Positions 1 to 8,050 of a stretch of 63,260 bases of DNA are shown here, piece by piece. The notes beneath the pieces are model-generated. The model was not told the origin of the DNA and did no database searches. It saw nothing but the letters and a program-made list of their open reading frames with translations. Numbering within the stretch: position 1 is the first letter of the stretch; the number at the start of each line of letters is the position of its first letter. The stretch is from ANME-2 cluster archaeon (GTDB lineage Archaea > Halobacteriota > Methanosarcinia > Methanosarcinales > Methanocomedenaceae): NCBI GenBank assembly GCA_014237145.1, contig JAAXOC010000088.1, forward strand, positions 1 to 63,260. Direction: 5' to 3'. The position numbers and the translations under genes were made by a program.

Positions 1-788
1 CGACCCCGCCTCCTACGCCTCTTATCATCCATCCGGTAGATCCAGTCCCTGCTCCTGTGCTTCTCACTCAAACGCTGTGCCAGTTCGATCTCCGAATCCG
101 TCAGCACACCGTGCTGCGCCTCTATCCCGAGCGCATCTTCAAATCCGCGTTTCAATACCCCTTTAACATGATCGATATCATAACCAGCGCCATCCAGAAG
201 CTCCGAAAGCGTGATCATCCCGTCCCGTGCGCACTCTACACCCTCTGCCAGGTTCTTTGTGGGGTTCTTAAGCACCCTGTCCATCTCATCAAAAACAAAA
301 TCCAGCAGGAAACTGCCGTTTACCAGCACCGCACCGTCCAACCTCCCCTGTGCATTCCCTGATATCTTGCGCCTCATCGAATACACTGCATTGCGCGTTG
401 GTTCGAGCTTGCCGTCAAACCCGAGCGCCCTGAGCGTGTTTATCAGCCCGCCAAGGACGCGTGAATATGCCCCCTGGATGTCTGTGGGAACCGAGCCGCT
501 GCCCTCACGGGAGATCACGGAGAACAGGATCTGGTCCTCATCACAGAACCCGCACCCTCCGCCGAGCACTCGTCGTACCACCTGGATACCGTTGGCTGCA
601 CAGTAGTCCTCGTGTATCTCATCTTCCACGTACTGGTGGTATCCAAGGTAGACGGCAGGGGTCCTGACGCGCCAGAACAGGATAGTATCGTCAACTTCGC
701 TGTTGCCAACGTGTTTTGCGATTGATTCGAACAGGGCTGCGCTGTAGAAGCCGTCTGTCATGTTGGTGTCGATGAATCTCCAGGTCAT
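1..788 (-). CDS. lplA: Lipoate-protein ligase A family protein, 3' end beyond window
   Basis: The minus strand is open from an ATG at 788 to the left edge (262 codons), so the C-terminus is missing. The product looks like a BPL/LPL catalytic-domain protein that attaches lipoate (or octanoate) to a carrier-protein lysine. Seen: VVRRVLGGGCGF around residues 72-83, where the family has RR-x-SGGG-x-V-x-H, and RKISGNAQ around residues 135-142, holding the catalytic lysine. A Cys stands where many LplA proteins have His, so substrate preference could differ. A GTG three codons upstream (797) is an alternative start. It follows hdrA on the same strand after 110 bp and may be co-transcribed. The family is fairly sure; the substrate is not. 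Confidence 0.8.
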   Translation of the reverse strand, partial: MTWRFIDTNMTDGFYSAALFESIAKHVGNSEVDDTILFWRVRTPAVYLGYHQYVEDEIHEDYCAANGIQVVRRVLGGGCGFCDEDQILFSVISREGSGSVPTDIQGAYSRVLGGLINTLRALGFDGKLEPTRNAVYSMRRKISGNAQGRLDGAVLVNGSFLLDFVFDEMDRVLKNPTKNLAEGVECARDGMITLSELLDGAGYDIDHVKGVLKRGFEDALGIEAQHGVLTDSEIELAQRLSEKHRSRDWIYRMDDKRRRRRG

Positions 789-898
789 GTTTTTCACGTG
801 GGTAATCCGGATTTGCAGAATATAAATTGAACCCACTGTTTTATAAACGATTGGCTGCAACCAAATTCTCTGAAAAATAATTAGAAGATGGCGTACCT

Positions 899-3169
899 TC
901 ACGCCTCTTTCTTCCCGGCCTTCTTTGCCGCCTTCGCAGCCACCTGTTCAGCAAACACATTCAAAAGATTCATCAACTTCTCGTACTGCGCAGTCTCGAT
1001 ATGCGAGTACCTGATAGGCCTTTTGTGTTCTTTCGTAGCCTTCTTTAGTTTGCTGTACAGGTCCTTGGACCTTGAGGTAAGTGCCTCATCAGTCGTGCCC
1101 TCGATCATCATCACACCACCGGCACCGTGCTCGTATGCATGGTTCACGATATCCGCATCCAGCACATGAATGGACGGCACCTGGACAAACCTAATAAGCG
1201 GCGAATATGGACTCCTGTTCACACCCGCAATATCGGCAGCCGCATACGCAGCAGGGTCGATGTACACGATCACGCCCATACCCGCATCAAGTATCCCTTC
1301 AGCCTGCGCCTTCAACTGTTTGCGCGTGTAGTTTGCGATCTCCACCGCTTCCTGCGGACATACGGCTGCACATATCCCGCATGCATTGCATGAAAGCGCT
1401 TCGAGTACTGGCGCTTTGTTCTCCATTGAAAGTGCACCATAGGGACATTCCTTCACACAGATACCGCACCCATCGCAGGCATCCTTGATCACCGGCTTTT
1501 CAGGCGAGATCGAGATCATGCCTTTACCAAGGAACCCTGAAACCTTGAGTGCCGCACTCATGGCTTCAGTCACAGAATCATGGATGTCTTTGGGTCCAAG
1601 CGCACATCCTGCCGCAAACACTCCCTGGTTAAGCGTGTTCACTGGATCGATCTTGACATGCTTCTCTTCGATAAAACCATCACTGCCAACATGCACACCC
1701 AGCTGGTCGGCAAGCTCGTGTGTCCCGGCTGACGGGTTCAGCGACGGACACAGCACAACCATATCGAATTCATCGCTTCCTATCTCACCAAGCAACGTGT
1801 CCTCATACCGAAGCTGCAACACGCCGCCATCCAGCGGATTCACCTCAGCCACGCGCCCGCGGATAAAGTTCACTCCCACCTCCTGCGCATGCTGGTAGAA
1901 CTCCTCCATCCGCCTGCCTGCTGCACGCATATCGATGTAAAAAACTGTCACATCCGCATCCTTGTTCATCTTCAGCACCAACTGCGCCTGTTTCTGCGAA
2001 TATAGGCAGCATACCTTCGAGCAGTACTTGTTCGCACGGTTAAAATCGCGCGAACCCACACACAGCACAAAAGCAACCTTCTGCGGCATCGTACCATCCG
2101 ACTTCTGTAAACGCATACCGGTCCTGCTCATAGCAGAAAGCATCTCCTCAAACTCAATTGCGGTTATGATATCCGGATGCCGCCCGTAATTGTACTCCTC
2201 AATGATCGATGGGTCGATCGGCTCAAAGCCTGTGGCTATGGTGATCGCACCGACATTAACCTCAATGTTCTCCTCCCTGTCATCGAGTTTGACCGCGCCA
2301 ACGTCACACACCTTTTCGCAAAGACCGCATTCCACGCATTTTTCCATATTAATAATGTATGCCTGTGGAATCGCCTGCACAAACGGCAGTGCGATCGCAT
2401 CCTCCGGACACTCCTGTGCACACCTGCCGCATGAGGTACATGCATCAACATCCACGTACCGCGGCATACGGCGCAGGGTTACCTTGAAATCCCCCACATT
2501 TCCATTAACCGATGCAACCTCGGTCTGGGTGTATAGTGTGATATTAGGATGGTTGAACACCTCAACCATCTTCGGCGTCAGGGTACACTGCGAGCAGTCA
2601 AACGTCGGAAACGTTTTTGACAGACCGATCATCTGACCTCCGATATATGCTTTATTTTCTACAAGGATAACCTCGTGCTCGTTGGCCATCTCAAGTGCTG
2701 CTGTAATGCCGCTAATACCACCGCCAACAACCAGCACGCGGTCTTCAAGATCTTTAATGATCGGCTCAAGCGACTCAAGACTGTTCATTCTAAAAACAGC
2801 GCCAGTGATAAGTCCTTTCGCTTTCCTTGTAGCCTCTTGTTGGTCCTCATGCACCCATGAACACTGCTCGCGGATGTTAGCGATCTCAAGAAGCATCGGG
2901 TTGATACCTGCCATTTTTGCCATGGCACGGAATGTTTCAAGATGCAGCTTTGGAGAACACGAACCGATCACCACGCGGTCGATCATCCCTGTCTCGATAT
3001 CGCTTTTGATCTTACCTTGTCCTGCGCTGCTGCACAGGTAATCCTGGACGTTCGCTATCGCCACACTGTCCATTCCTGAAACTTTTTCGGCGATCGCTTC
3101 AACATCCACTGCATCCGAGATATTGCCGCCGCACCTGCAAAGGTACACACCTGTTTTTTGGCCACTCAT
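899..3169 (-). CDS. hdrA: Heterodisulfide reductase subunit A with C-terminal FlpD/MvhD-like domain
   Basis: 756 residues; the flavin subunit that would bifurcate or pass electrons to HdrBC in the cytoplasm. Domains in order: N-terminal CRCGGN Fe-S motif (residues 11-16); FAD Rossmann motif GGGISG (149-154); the HdrA-specific cluster around C192/C195; a 2x[4Fe-4S] ferredoxin domain (about 234-290); the thioredoxin-reductase-like core; a second 2x[4Fe-4S] domain (about 575-614); and a tail of about 110 residues (640-750) that aligns by eye with MvhD/FlpD. The tail lacks every cysteine that normally binds the [2Fe-2S] cluster: the usual CNWCSYAAAD-type segment reads YIDPAAYAAAD. Last gene of the hdr/glutamate synthase operon, 18 bp after hdrB. 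HdrA identity is firm; its electron partner is not visible here. Confidence 0.95.
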   Translation of the reverse strand: MSGQKTGVYLCRCGGNISDAVDVEAIAEKVSGMDSVAIANVQDYLCSSAGQGKIKSDIETGMIDRVVIGSCSPKLHLETFRAMAKMAGINPMLLEIANIREQCSWVHEDQQEATRKAKGLITGAVFRMNSLESLEPIIKDLEDRVLVVGGGISGITAALEMANEHEVILVENKAYIGGQMIGLSKTFPTFDCSQCTLTPKMVEVFNHPNITLYTQTEVASVNGNVGDFKVTLRRMPRYVDVDACTSCGRCAQECPEDAIALPFVQAIPQAYIINMEKCVECGLCEKVCDVGAVKLDDREENIEVNVGAITIATGFEPIDPSIIEEYNYGRHPDIITAIEFEEMLSAMSRTGMRLQKSDGTMPQKVAFVLCVGSRDFNRANKYCSKVCCLYSQKQAQLVLKMNKDADVTVFYIDMRAAGRRMEEFYQHAQEVGVNFIRGRVAEVNPLDGGVLQLRYEDTLLGEIGSDEFDMVVLCPSLNPSAGTHELADQLGVHVGSDGFIEEKHVKIDPVNTLNQGVFAAGCALGPKDIHDSVTEAMSAALKVSGFLGKGMISISPEKPVIKDACDGCGICVKECPYGALSMENKAPVLEALSCNACGICAAVCPQEAVEIANYTRKQLKAQAEGILDAGMGVIVYIDPAAYAAADIAGVNRSPYSPLIRFVQVPSIHVLDADIVNHAYEHGAGGVMMIEGTTDEALTSRSKDLYSKLKKATKEHKRPIRYSHIETAQYEKLMNLLNVFAEQVAAKAAKKAGKKEA

Positions 3170-3187
3170 ATCTTCACAACCTCATCA

Positions 3188-4081
3188 CTATTCTATACGT
3201 CCTCTGAGCTTCTCAAAGAATTCTTTGTTCGTTATGATATTCAGGTCAATTCCAAGTTCCACAGGTGGAAATCCAAGCGCAAGCCCAAGGAGCTGGCTGT
3301 AATGCAATACCGGGATATTATACTCTAAAGCGAACTTCTCCCTGATCTCGGCCTGTCCGCTGTCAAACTGCAGGTGGCAGAACGGGCATGCATTCACAAT
3401 GCAGTCCGCACCGGCATCACGGATACGTGAGAGCTTATGTTTTGTCATTTCAAGCGATCTTTCAAGTAGTGCCGAGCGCACGCCTCCGCCGGCGCCGCAG
3501 CATGCCATCTTATCAGGATAATCTATACTTTTTGCACCTGTAGCTTCGATCAGTTCATCAAAAAAAGTCGGTTGTTCCACACTTCCAAGCTGGCGCTCTT
3601 TCGAAGGTTTTACGAGATGACAGCCGTAATGCAGCGCAACCTTAAGGTCAAGTGGCTTTACCACCATCTCCTTTATCTTTTCAGGTCCGAACTCGTCATA
3701 GAGAAATTCCACGATGTGCCGCACATCCACAGTTCCCTCGTACTTTTTACCTATCTTCCCAAGATGGACATTCGTGCTTTTTTTAAGCGCTACGTTCTCT
3801 TTGAGTTCATGATTTGCATCAGTGAGTGAACCGTAACAGCCGTTGCATATTGTCAGGACATCGCACCCGAGTTCCTCGGATAGTACAATGTTACGGCCTG
3901 CAAGTGCAAGCCATGTCGGTTTATCGAACGACCTGAACACACCGGGCGCCGGACAGCACGACGCACCCGGCAGATCCGAACAGTCGATATCTAATTTATC
4001 GAGGCACAACTGTGTAGCTTTTTCGATTCCAGGATAACGGTTCGGGACAATGCAGCCCAGGAAAAGTGATAACTTTGACAT
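3188..4081 (-). CDS. hdrB: CoB-CoM heterodisulfide reductase subunit B
   Basis: 297 residues with the two cysteine-rich CCG-type domains that hold the non-cubane [4Fe-4S] clusters of HdrB. Seen: GASCCP near residue 40, CNGCYGSL near 80, YGCH near 153, CCGAGGG near 195 and CPFCH near 233. In methanogens HdrB reduces the CoM-S-S-CoB disulfide. It sits between hdrC (38 bp upstream) and hdrA, so a complete hdrCBA set is encoded contiguously. It ends in a TAG stop. The full motif set argues for an active subunit, though the physiological disulfide in this operon could differ. Confidence 0.93.
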   Translation of the reverse strand: MSKLSLFLGCIVPNRYPGIEKATQLCLDKLDIDCSDLPGASCCPAPGVFRSFDKPTWLALAGRNIVLSEELGCDVLTICNGCYGSLTDANHELKENVALKKSTNVHLGKIGKKYEGTVDVRHIVEFLYDEFGPEKIKEMVVKPLDLKVALHYGCHLVKPSKERQLGSVEQPTFFDELIEATGAKSIDYPDKMACCGAGGGVRSALLERSLEMTKHKLSRIRDAGADCIVNACPFCHLQFDSGQAEIREKFALEYNIPVLHYSQLLGLALGFPPVELGIDLNIITNKEFFEKLRGRIE

Positions 4082-4119
4082 GATAACGTCTCCTCTTTCT
4101 CATCTATACGTTCTGCTCT

Positions 4120-4599
4120 TCAGGCCACCAGTTTGTCAAATTCGCACGACCGTAAAAGCGTCTGCACATCAGCCAGTGCCTCCGGGTATTTATGAACTGT
4201 CCCGGGGATGGGGTCCATTTTGAGCTTTTCACGTTTTTCTTTTACGTCATCATTGATGGGTACAGCGTGACCGTACTTAAGCACCAGCTGGCTGACCTTC
4301 CTGTGTGCCGGCAGCATGATACCTTCATGCACAGCAATTGTCCTAATCGCCAGTATCGTATCAGCGATCTTTATCTCGCGCGGACACCGCTCCTGGCATG
4401 TATAACAGGTAGTGCACATCCAGAGATCTTCGTCATGCAGTATGTCCCTGCCTACACATGTTCCTCTTACAATTCTTCGTGTGTTCAGGCTCGTATAACG
4501 TCCTGACGGGCAGCTACTGCTGCATGTACCGCACTGCATGCAGGTAAGTACATCAAGACCTGCGTTTTGCAGCGTATTTAACACATCTGATTTACTCAT
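4120..4599 (-). CDS. hdrC: CoB-CoM heterodisulfide reductase subunit C
   Basis: 159 residues; a small ferredoxin-like subunit that wires HdrA to HdrB. Seen: two classical [4Fe-4S] motifs, CMQCGTCSSSCP near residues 20-31 and CTTCYTCQERCP near 62-73, followed by a helical tail typical of HdrC. The ATG at 4599 is preceded by GGACGGTGAATAAAA, a plausible ribosome-binding region. It follows the last glutamate synthase subunit by 60 bp and precedes hdrB by 38 bp on the same strand, so it is an internal operon gene. Confidence 0.93.
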   Translation of the reverse strand: MSKSDVLNTLQNAGLDVLTCMQCGTCSSSCPSGRYTSLNTRRIVRGTCVGRDILHDEDLWMCTTCYTCQERCPREIKIADTILAIRTIAVHEGIMLPAHRKVSQLVLKYGHAVPINDDVKEKREKLKMDPIPGTVHKYPEALADVQTLLRSCEFDKLVA

Positions 4600-4659
4600 T
4601 TTTATTCACCGTCCCACATTACTTATTTGACATCTAAAGACACGATCTGACCTTGATAA

Positions 4660-5400
4660 TTAATATGCATACATATTCCCGTAAGGTCTGCAGGATACAG
4701 GAAGCAGTTTGATGAAAGGCTTGCTTAGCAATTCATCAAGGTCGAGTTCGAAGTGTTTGCAGTATTCACTGAGGTGTTTCTTTAAAAGTTTTTCATCCTT
4801 TGCATCCAGGTCCAGCACACTTACTTCTTTACCCAACGTGTATTCCTCTACCTCGCCCCTGATGTAGATCACGCCTCCGTGCATGCCTGTTCCGAGATAA
4901 TCACCAGCGATCGGTGTATTCTCGTCCCTGTCCAGACCAAGGAGGACCAGGATACCGCCAGCCATGTATTCACCCAAGAAATCACCTGCATTACCACCGG
5001 CAATGATCACAGGTATTTGTTTTTTATACTGTTTCATATGAATTCCGGTGCGGTATCCCACATTGCCTTTAATATACATTTTTCCGCCGCGCATACCATA
5101 TCCTAACACGTCCCCTGCGCTTCCGTGTATAATGATCTCACCTGCATTCATAGTATTTGCGACGCCGTCCTGTGCATTGGCATTAATAACAAGAGCAGGA
5201 CCGTTCATAAACATTGCAAGGTCGTTTCCTGGTACTCCGTTTATAGTAATACTAACCTTCTCATTGATCCCGTTGCCTATGTAGCGCTGACCGTTCACAT
5301 TATCGAGTATGAACTCGGTCTCACCTTCTTCCACTGCATCACGGATCATACTGTTCAGTTTCCGGTAGTACATTCCTTTGCAGTCGATTCTCATCACCAT
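4660..5400 (-). CDS. Glutamate synthase GXGXG-domain subunit (archaeal GltB domain 3)
   Basis: About 247 residues. The protein is almost entirely the right-handed beta-helix GXGXG domain that forms the C-terminal structural part of bacterial GltB and is a free-standing subunit in many archaea. Seen: repeated G-x-G-D-x-x-G patterns such as GNAGDFLGEYMAGG and DYLGTGMHGG. I chose the ATG at 5400 over the GTG at 5409 because GAGGTGGT lies at good spacing before it. It begins within 15 bp of the stop of the FMN-domain subunit, so the two are co-translated. Expected to assemble with the glutaminase and FMN/Fe-S subunits. Confidence 0.9.
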   Translation of the reverse strand: MVMRIDCKGMYYRKLNSMIRDAVEEGETEFILDNVNGQRYIGNGINEKVSITINGVPGNDLAMFMNGPALVINANAQDGVANTMNAGEIIIHGSAGDVLGYGMRGGKMYIKGNVGYRTGIHMKQYKKQIPVIIAGGNAGDFLGEYMAGGILVLLGLDRDENTPIAGDYLGTGMHGGVIYIRGEVEEYTLGKEVSVLDLDAKDEKLLKKHLSEYCKHFELDLDELLSKPFIKLLPVSCRPYGNMYAY

Positions 5401-5410
5401 TGCTACCACC

Positions 5411-6922
5411 TCACTGCCCTATCCCTGCAGGTTTGATCCCAAGCAGTTCCAGGGTCTGTTCATCAAGATCGATACCTCGCAGCCGTTCACGGCTGCCGCG
5501 CAGGGATTCGATTGAATTGACTCCAAGTGAACCCAGGATTTCCTGCAGTTCATAACCCCATGCCGTCACGAGGTTCGATAACCGCTCTGCACCGACCTGC
5601 GGATCTAACCTGCGCACAAGTTCTGGTTTCTGGGTTGCAATTCCCCATGCACAGTTGCCTGTATAACACTTCTGGCACACCCGGCATCCCATTGCCACAA
5701 GAGCCGCAGTTCCGATAACAACCGCATCCGCACCAAGAGCGATCGCCTTTGCCACATCACCGCTGTTCCTTATACTTCCTGCACAAAGTATCGAGGCATG
5801 GCTCCTGATACCTTCATCACGCAGTCGCTGGTCGACCGCAGCCAGTGCAAGTTCGATCGGTATCCCTACATTGTCCCTGATCACCATTGGTGCTGCACCT
5901 GTACCGCCGCGGAACCCGTCGATGGTAACGGCATCCGCACCCGCACGTACGATCCCGCTGGCAATAGCAGCCACATTGTGCACTGCAGAGATCTTGACAG
6001 AAACGGGTTTAGTATAATCCGTGGCTTCCTTGATCGCATAGATGAGCTGCGATAGGTCTTCTATTGAATATATATCGTGGTGTGGTGCAGGAGAGAGGGC
6101 ATCTGTCCCAACAGGGATCATCCGGGTCTTTGATATATCTTCTCCTACCTTCTCACCTGGAAGATGTCCGCCGATTCCAGGTTTTGCACCCTGTCCTATT
6201 TTGATCTCAACCATCGCACTCGAGTTCAGGTATTCGCTGGTTACACCGAACCGGCCGGATGCGACCTGGACTACAATATTATCCGTATATGAGTTCAGGT
6301 CTTTGTGGATTCCACCTTCACCTGTGTTCATAAGTGTTCCTGAATTTTTAGCAGCCATTGCAAGTGCCCTGTGCGCATTCAGGCTTATCGCACCATACGA
6401 CATTGCTGCAAAGACGATCGGCACATCCAGTTTAACCTGGGGTTGAAGTTCGGTGGACAGTTTGATCTCATCATTCCCGTCCCTGGTAAACTCCAGGCGG
6501 TTTGGTTTGCGGCCGAGGAATGTCCGCAGTTCCATTGGTTCACGGAGTGGATCAATAGATGGGTTTGTGACCTGGCACGCATCAATTAACATATGATCCC
6601 AAAGTATCTGGTACGGTCTGGGATTACCCATTCCTGTTAAGAGAATGCCGCCTGTTTCTGCTTGTTTTAAGATGTTCTGCCGGGTCTCAGGCAGCCAGTT
6701 AGCACTGTCCTTGTAAGTTAGTTCGTTTTTAGTGATCGATATTGCGGATTCCGGACAGAAAGTTACGCACCTGTGACATGCCACACATTTTTTGTGGTCA
6801 GGTACCACCCTGTCCTTGAATTGCATGCATCCAAAACTACAGTTCATGACACAGCGCCTGCACCGTCTGCACGTGTCATAGTCGATCTTCACTATAAATT
6901 CCGGTGGTATCTGGGACATCAT
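5411..6922 (-). CDS. gltB: Glutamate synthase FMN/Fe-S subunit with N-terminal ferredoxin domain
   Basis: 503 residues. Residues about 15-65 hold a 2x[4Fe-4S] ferredoxin domain (CRRCRRCVMNC and CVACHRCVTFC). The rest is the FMN-binding TIM barrel of glutamate synthase, with a cysteine-rich segment CRVCQKCYTGNCAWG that in the family binds a [3Fe-4S] cluster. It converts 2-oxoglutarate plus ammonia (channelled from glutamine) to glutamate using two electrons. No NAD(P)H-binding GltD subunit is encoded nearby, so the donor is presumably ferredoxin or the Hdr proteins of the same operon (inference). It starts directly after the TAA of the glutaminase gene. Confidence 0.93.
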   Translation of the reverse strand: MMSQIPPEFIVKIDYDTCRRCRRCVMNCSFGCMQFKDRVVPDHKKCVACHRCVTFCPESAISITKNELTYKDSANWLPETRQNILKQAETGGILLTGMGNPRPYQILWDHMLIDACQVTNPSIDPLREPMELRTFLGRKPNRLEFTRDGNDEIKLSTELQPQVKLDVPIVFAAMSYGAISLNAHRALAMAAKNSGTLMNTGEGGIHKDLNSYTDNIVVQVASGRFGVTSEYLNSSAMVEIKIGQGAKPGIGGHLPGEKVGEDISKTRMIPVGTDALSPAPHHDIYSIEDLSQLIYAIKEATDYTKPVSVKISAVHNVAAIASGIVRAGADAVTIDGFRGGTGAAPMVIRDNVGIPIELALAAVDQRLRDEGIRSHASILCAGSIRNSGDVAKAIALGADAVVIGTAALVAMGCRVCQKCYTGNCAWGIATQKPELVRRLDPQVGAERLSNLVTAWGYELQEILGSLGVNSIESLRGSRERLRGIDLDEQTLELLGIKPAGIGQ

Positions 6923-8050
6923 TTATTCCACCTCCCAATTTAATTCGCCTATAACTGCTGTTCCGGCTTTCGGGCTCCATACCGTATCCGGGTCTGCGAT
7001 CTCCCGGATTGCCGATTCCTCTGATGACATATACAGCATGTCATCACCTTTTGTGGCACAGGTCATGGGCCGCAGTTTGATACGGTCATTGAATCCAACC
7101 ATACCGCGACTGTATCCGAGAATGATGCTGAACGGTCCGTTTAAGAGTGCACCACCATAAACTTGCCTGATCGCAGTTGCAATTTTCTGTTCGCGTTTTG
7201 GCATCCTGTCAATATCTTTCCAGAAAGGTGATGCAAGTGCCCTGACAGCCAGGTCCATTGGCATTTTGTGCCTGCGGACAAGCAGGTCGAACAGGTATGC
7301 CACGACTTCGGTATCTGTTCGAAGTTCTAACTTGTATCCAAACGGCTCAAGGTAGCGTTTGTTGATCCCGTAGGATGATATCTCGCCATTGTGGACAATT
7401 GACCAGTCAAGAAGGCAGAATGGATGTGCTCCGCCCCACCATCCCGGCGTGTTTGTCGGGAACCTGCCGTGTGCTGTCCAGATATATCCTTTATACTCGT
7501 CTAATTTGTAGAACATTCCAATGTCTTCCGGATATCCTACACCCTTGAAGGCTCCCATATTCTTACCTGATGATGCAACAAAAGTACCGGTGAACTTTGA
7601 GTTGATATCCATCACCTTTTCAACAACATATTCACGTTCTGAAACGAATGTCGTTCTATGCTCGGGGACATCCATGAAATAGCGCCACAGTATAGGGGGA
7701 GACGTGATCGGCTGCGTTCCACATTCGGCAGACCTTCCAGAGGTATCCTGTTCAAAGACAGCACCGGGACGCGTAGGTATCTCCTCATCAAGAACGATGT
7801 CGAACGTATCCTTGAGATATTCCTCGCACTGATCCTTTGCCTCCATATTGTCAAACATCATGTGGAATGCATATTCATTAGCATGTCTCGGGTATATCCC
7901 GTATGCTGCAAAACCGCCTCCAAGACCGTTCGAGCGGTCATGCATTAAGGCAATTGACCTGATAATATCGTTTCCATCCATTCGCTCTCCCGCTTTACTC
8001 ATTATACCGGAAACGGCACACCCTGACGGAATATAACAATCACATCTCAT
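6923..8050 (-). CDS. Glutamate synthase glutaminase subunit (class II amidotransferase)
   Basis: 375 residues, resembling the glutamine amidotransferase type 2 domain of GltB, which releases ammonia from glutamine for the synthase. Seen: a Cys-rich start (MRCDCYIPSGCAVSG) and the downstream class II blocks GRFPTNTPGWWGGAHPF, LDWSIVHNGEISSYG and LRTDTEVVAYL. As in other archaeal split enzymes, the nucleophile would be an internal N-terminal Cys rather than Cys2 exposed by a leader; which one cannot be read here. The ATG immediately follows the TAA of the hdrBC fusion, indicating tight co-translation. Confidence 0.88.
   Translation of the reverse strand: MRCDCYIPSGCAVSGIMSKAGERMDGNDIIRSIALMHDRSNGLGGGFAAYGIYPRHANEYAFHMMFDNMEAKDQCEEYLKDTFDIVLDEEIPTRPGAVFEQDTSGRSAECGTQPITSPPILWRYFMDVPEHRTTFVSEREYVVEKVMDINSKFTGTFVASSGKNMGAFKGVGYPEDIGMFYKLDEYKGYIWTAHGRFPTNTPGWWGGAHPFCLLDWSIVHNGEISSYGINKRYLEPFGYKLELRTDTEVVAYLFDLLVRRHKMPMDLAVRALASPFWKDIDRMPKREQKIATAIRQVYGGALLNGPFSIILGYSRGMVGFNDRIKLRPMTCATKGDDMLYMSSEESAIREIADPDTVWSPKAGTAVIGELNWEVE

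Noticed and set aside
1-709. Plus-strand frames at 57-667 that look like small proteins
   Set aside because: They are antisense to the lipoate-ligase gene, which has family motifs and reads through to the window edge.
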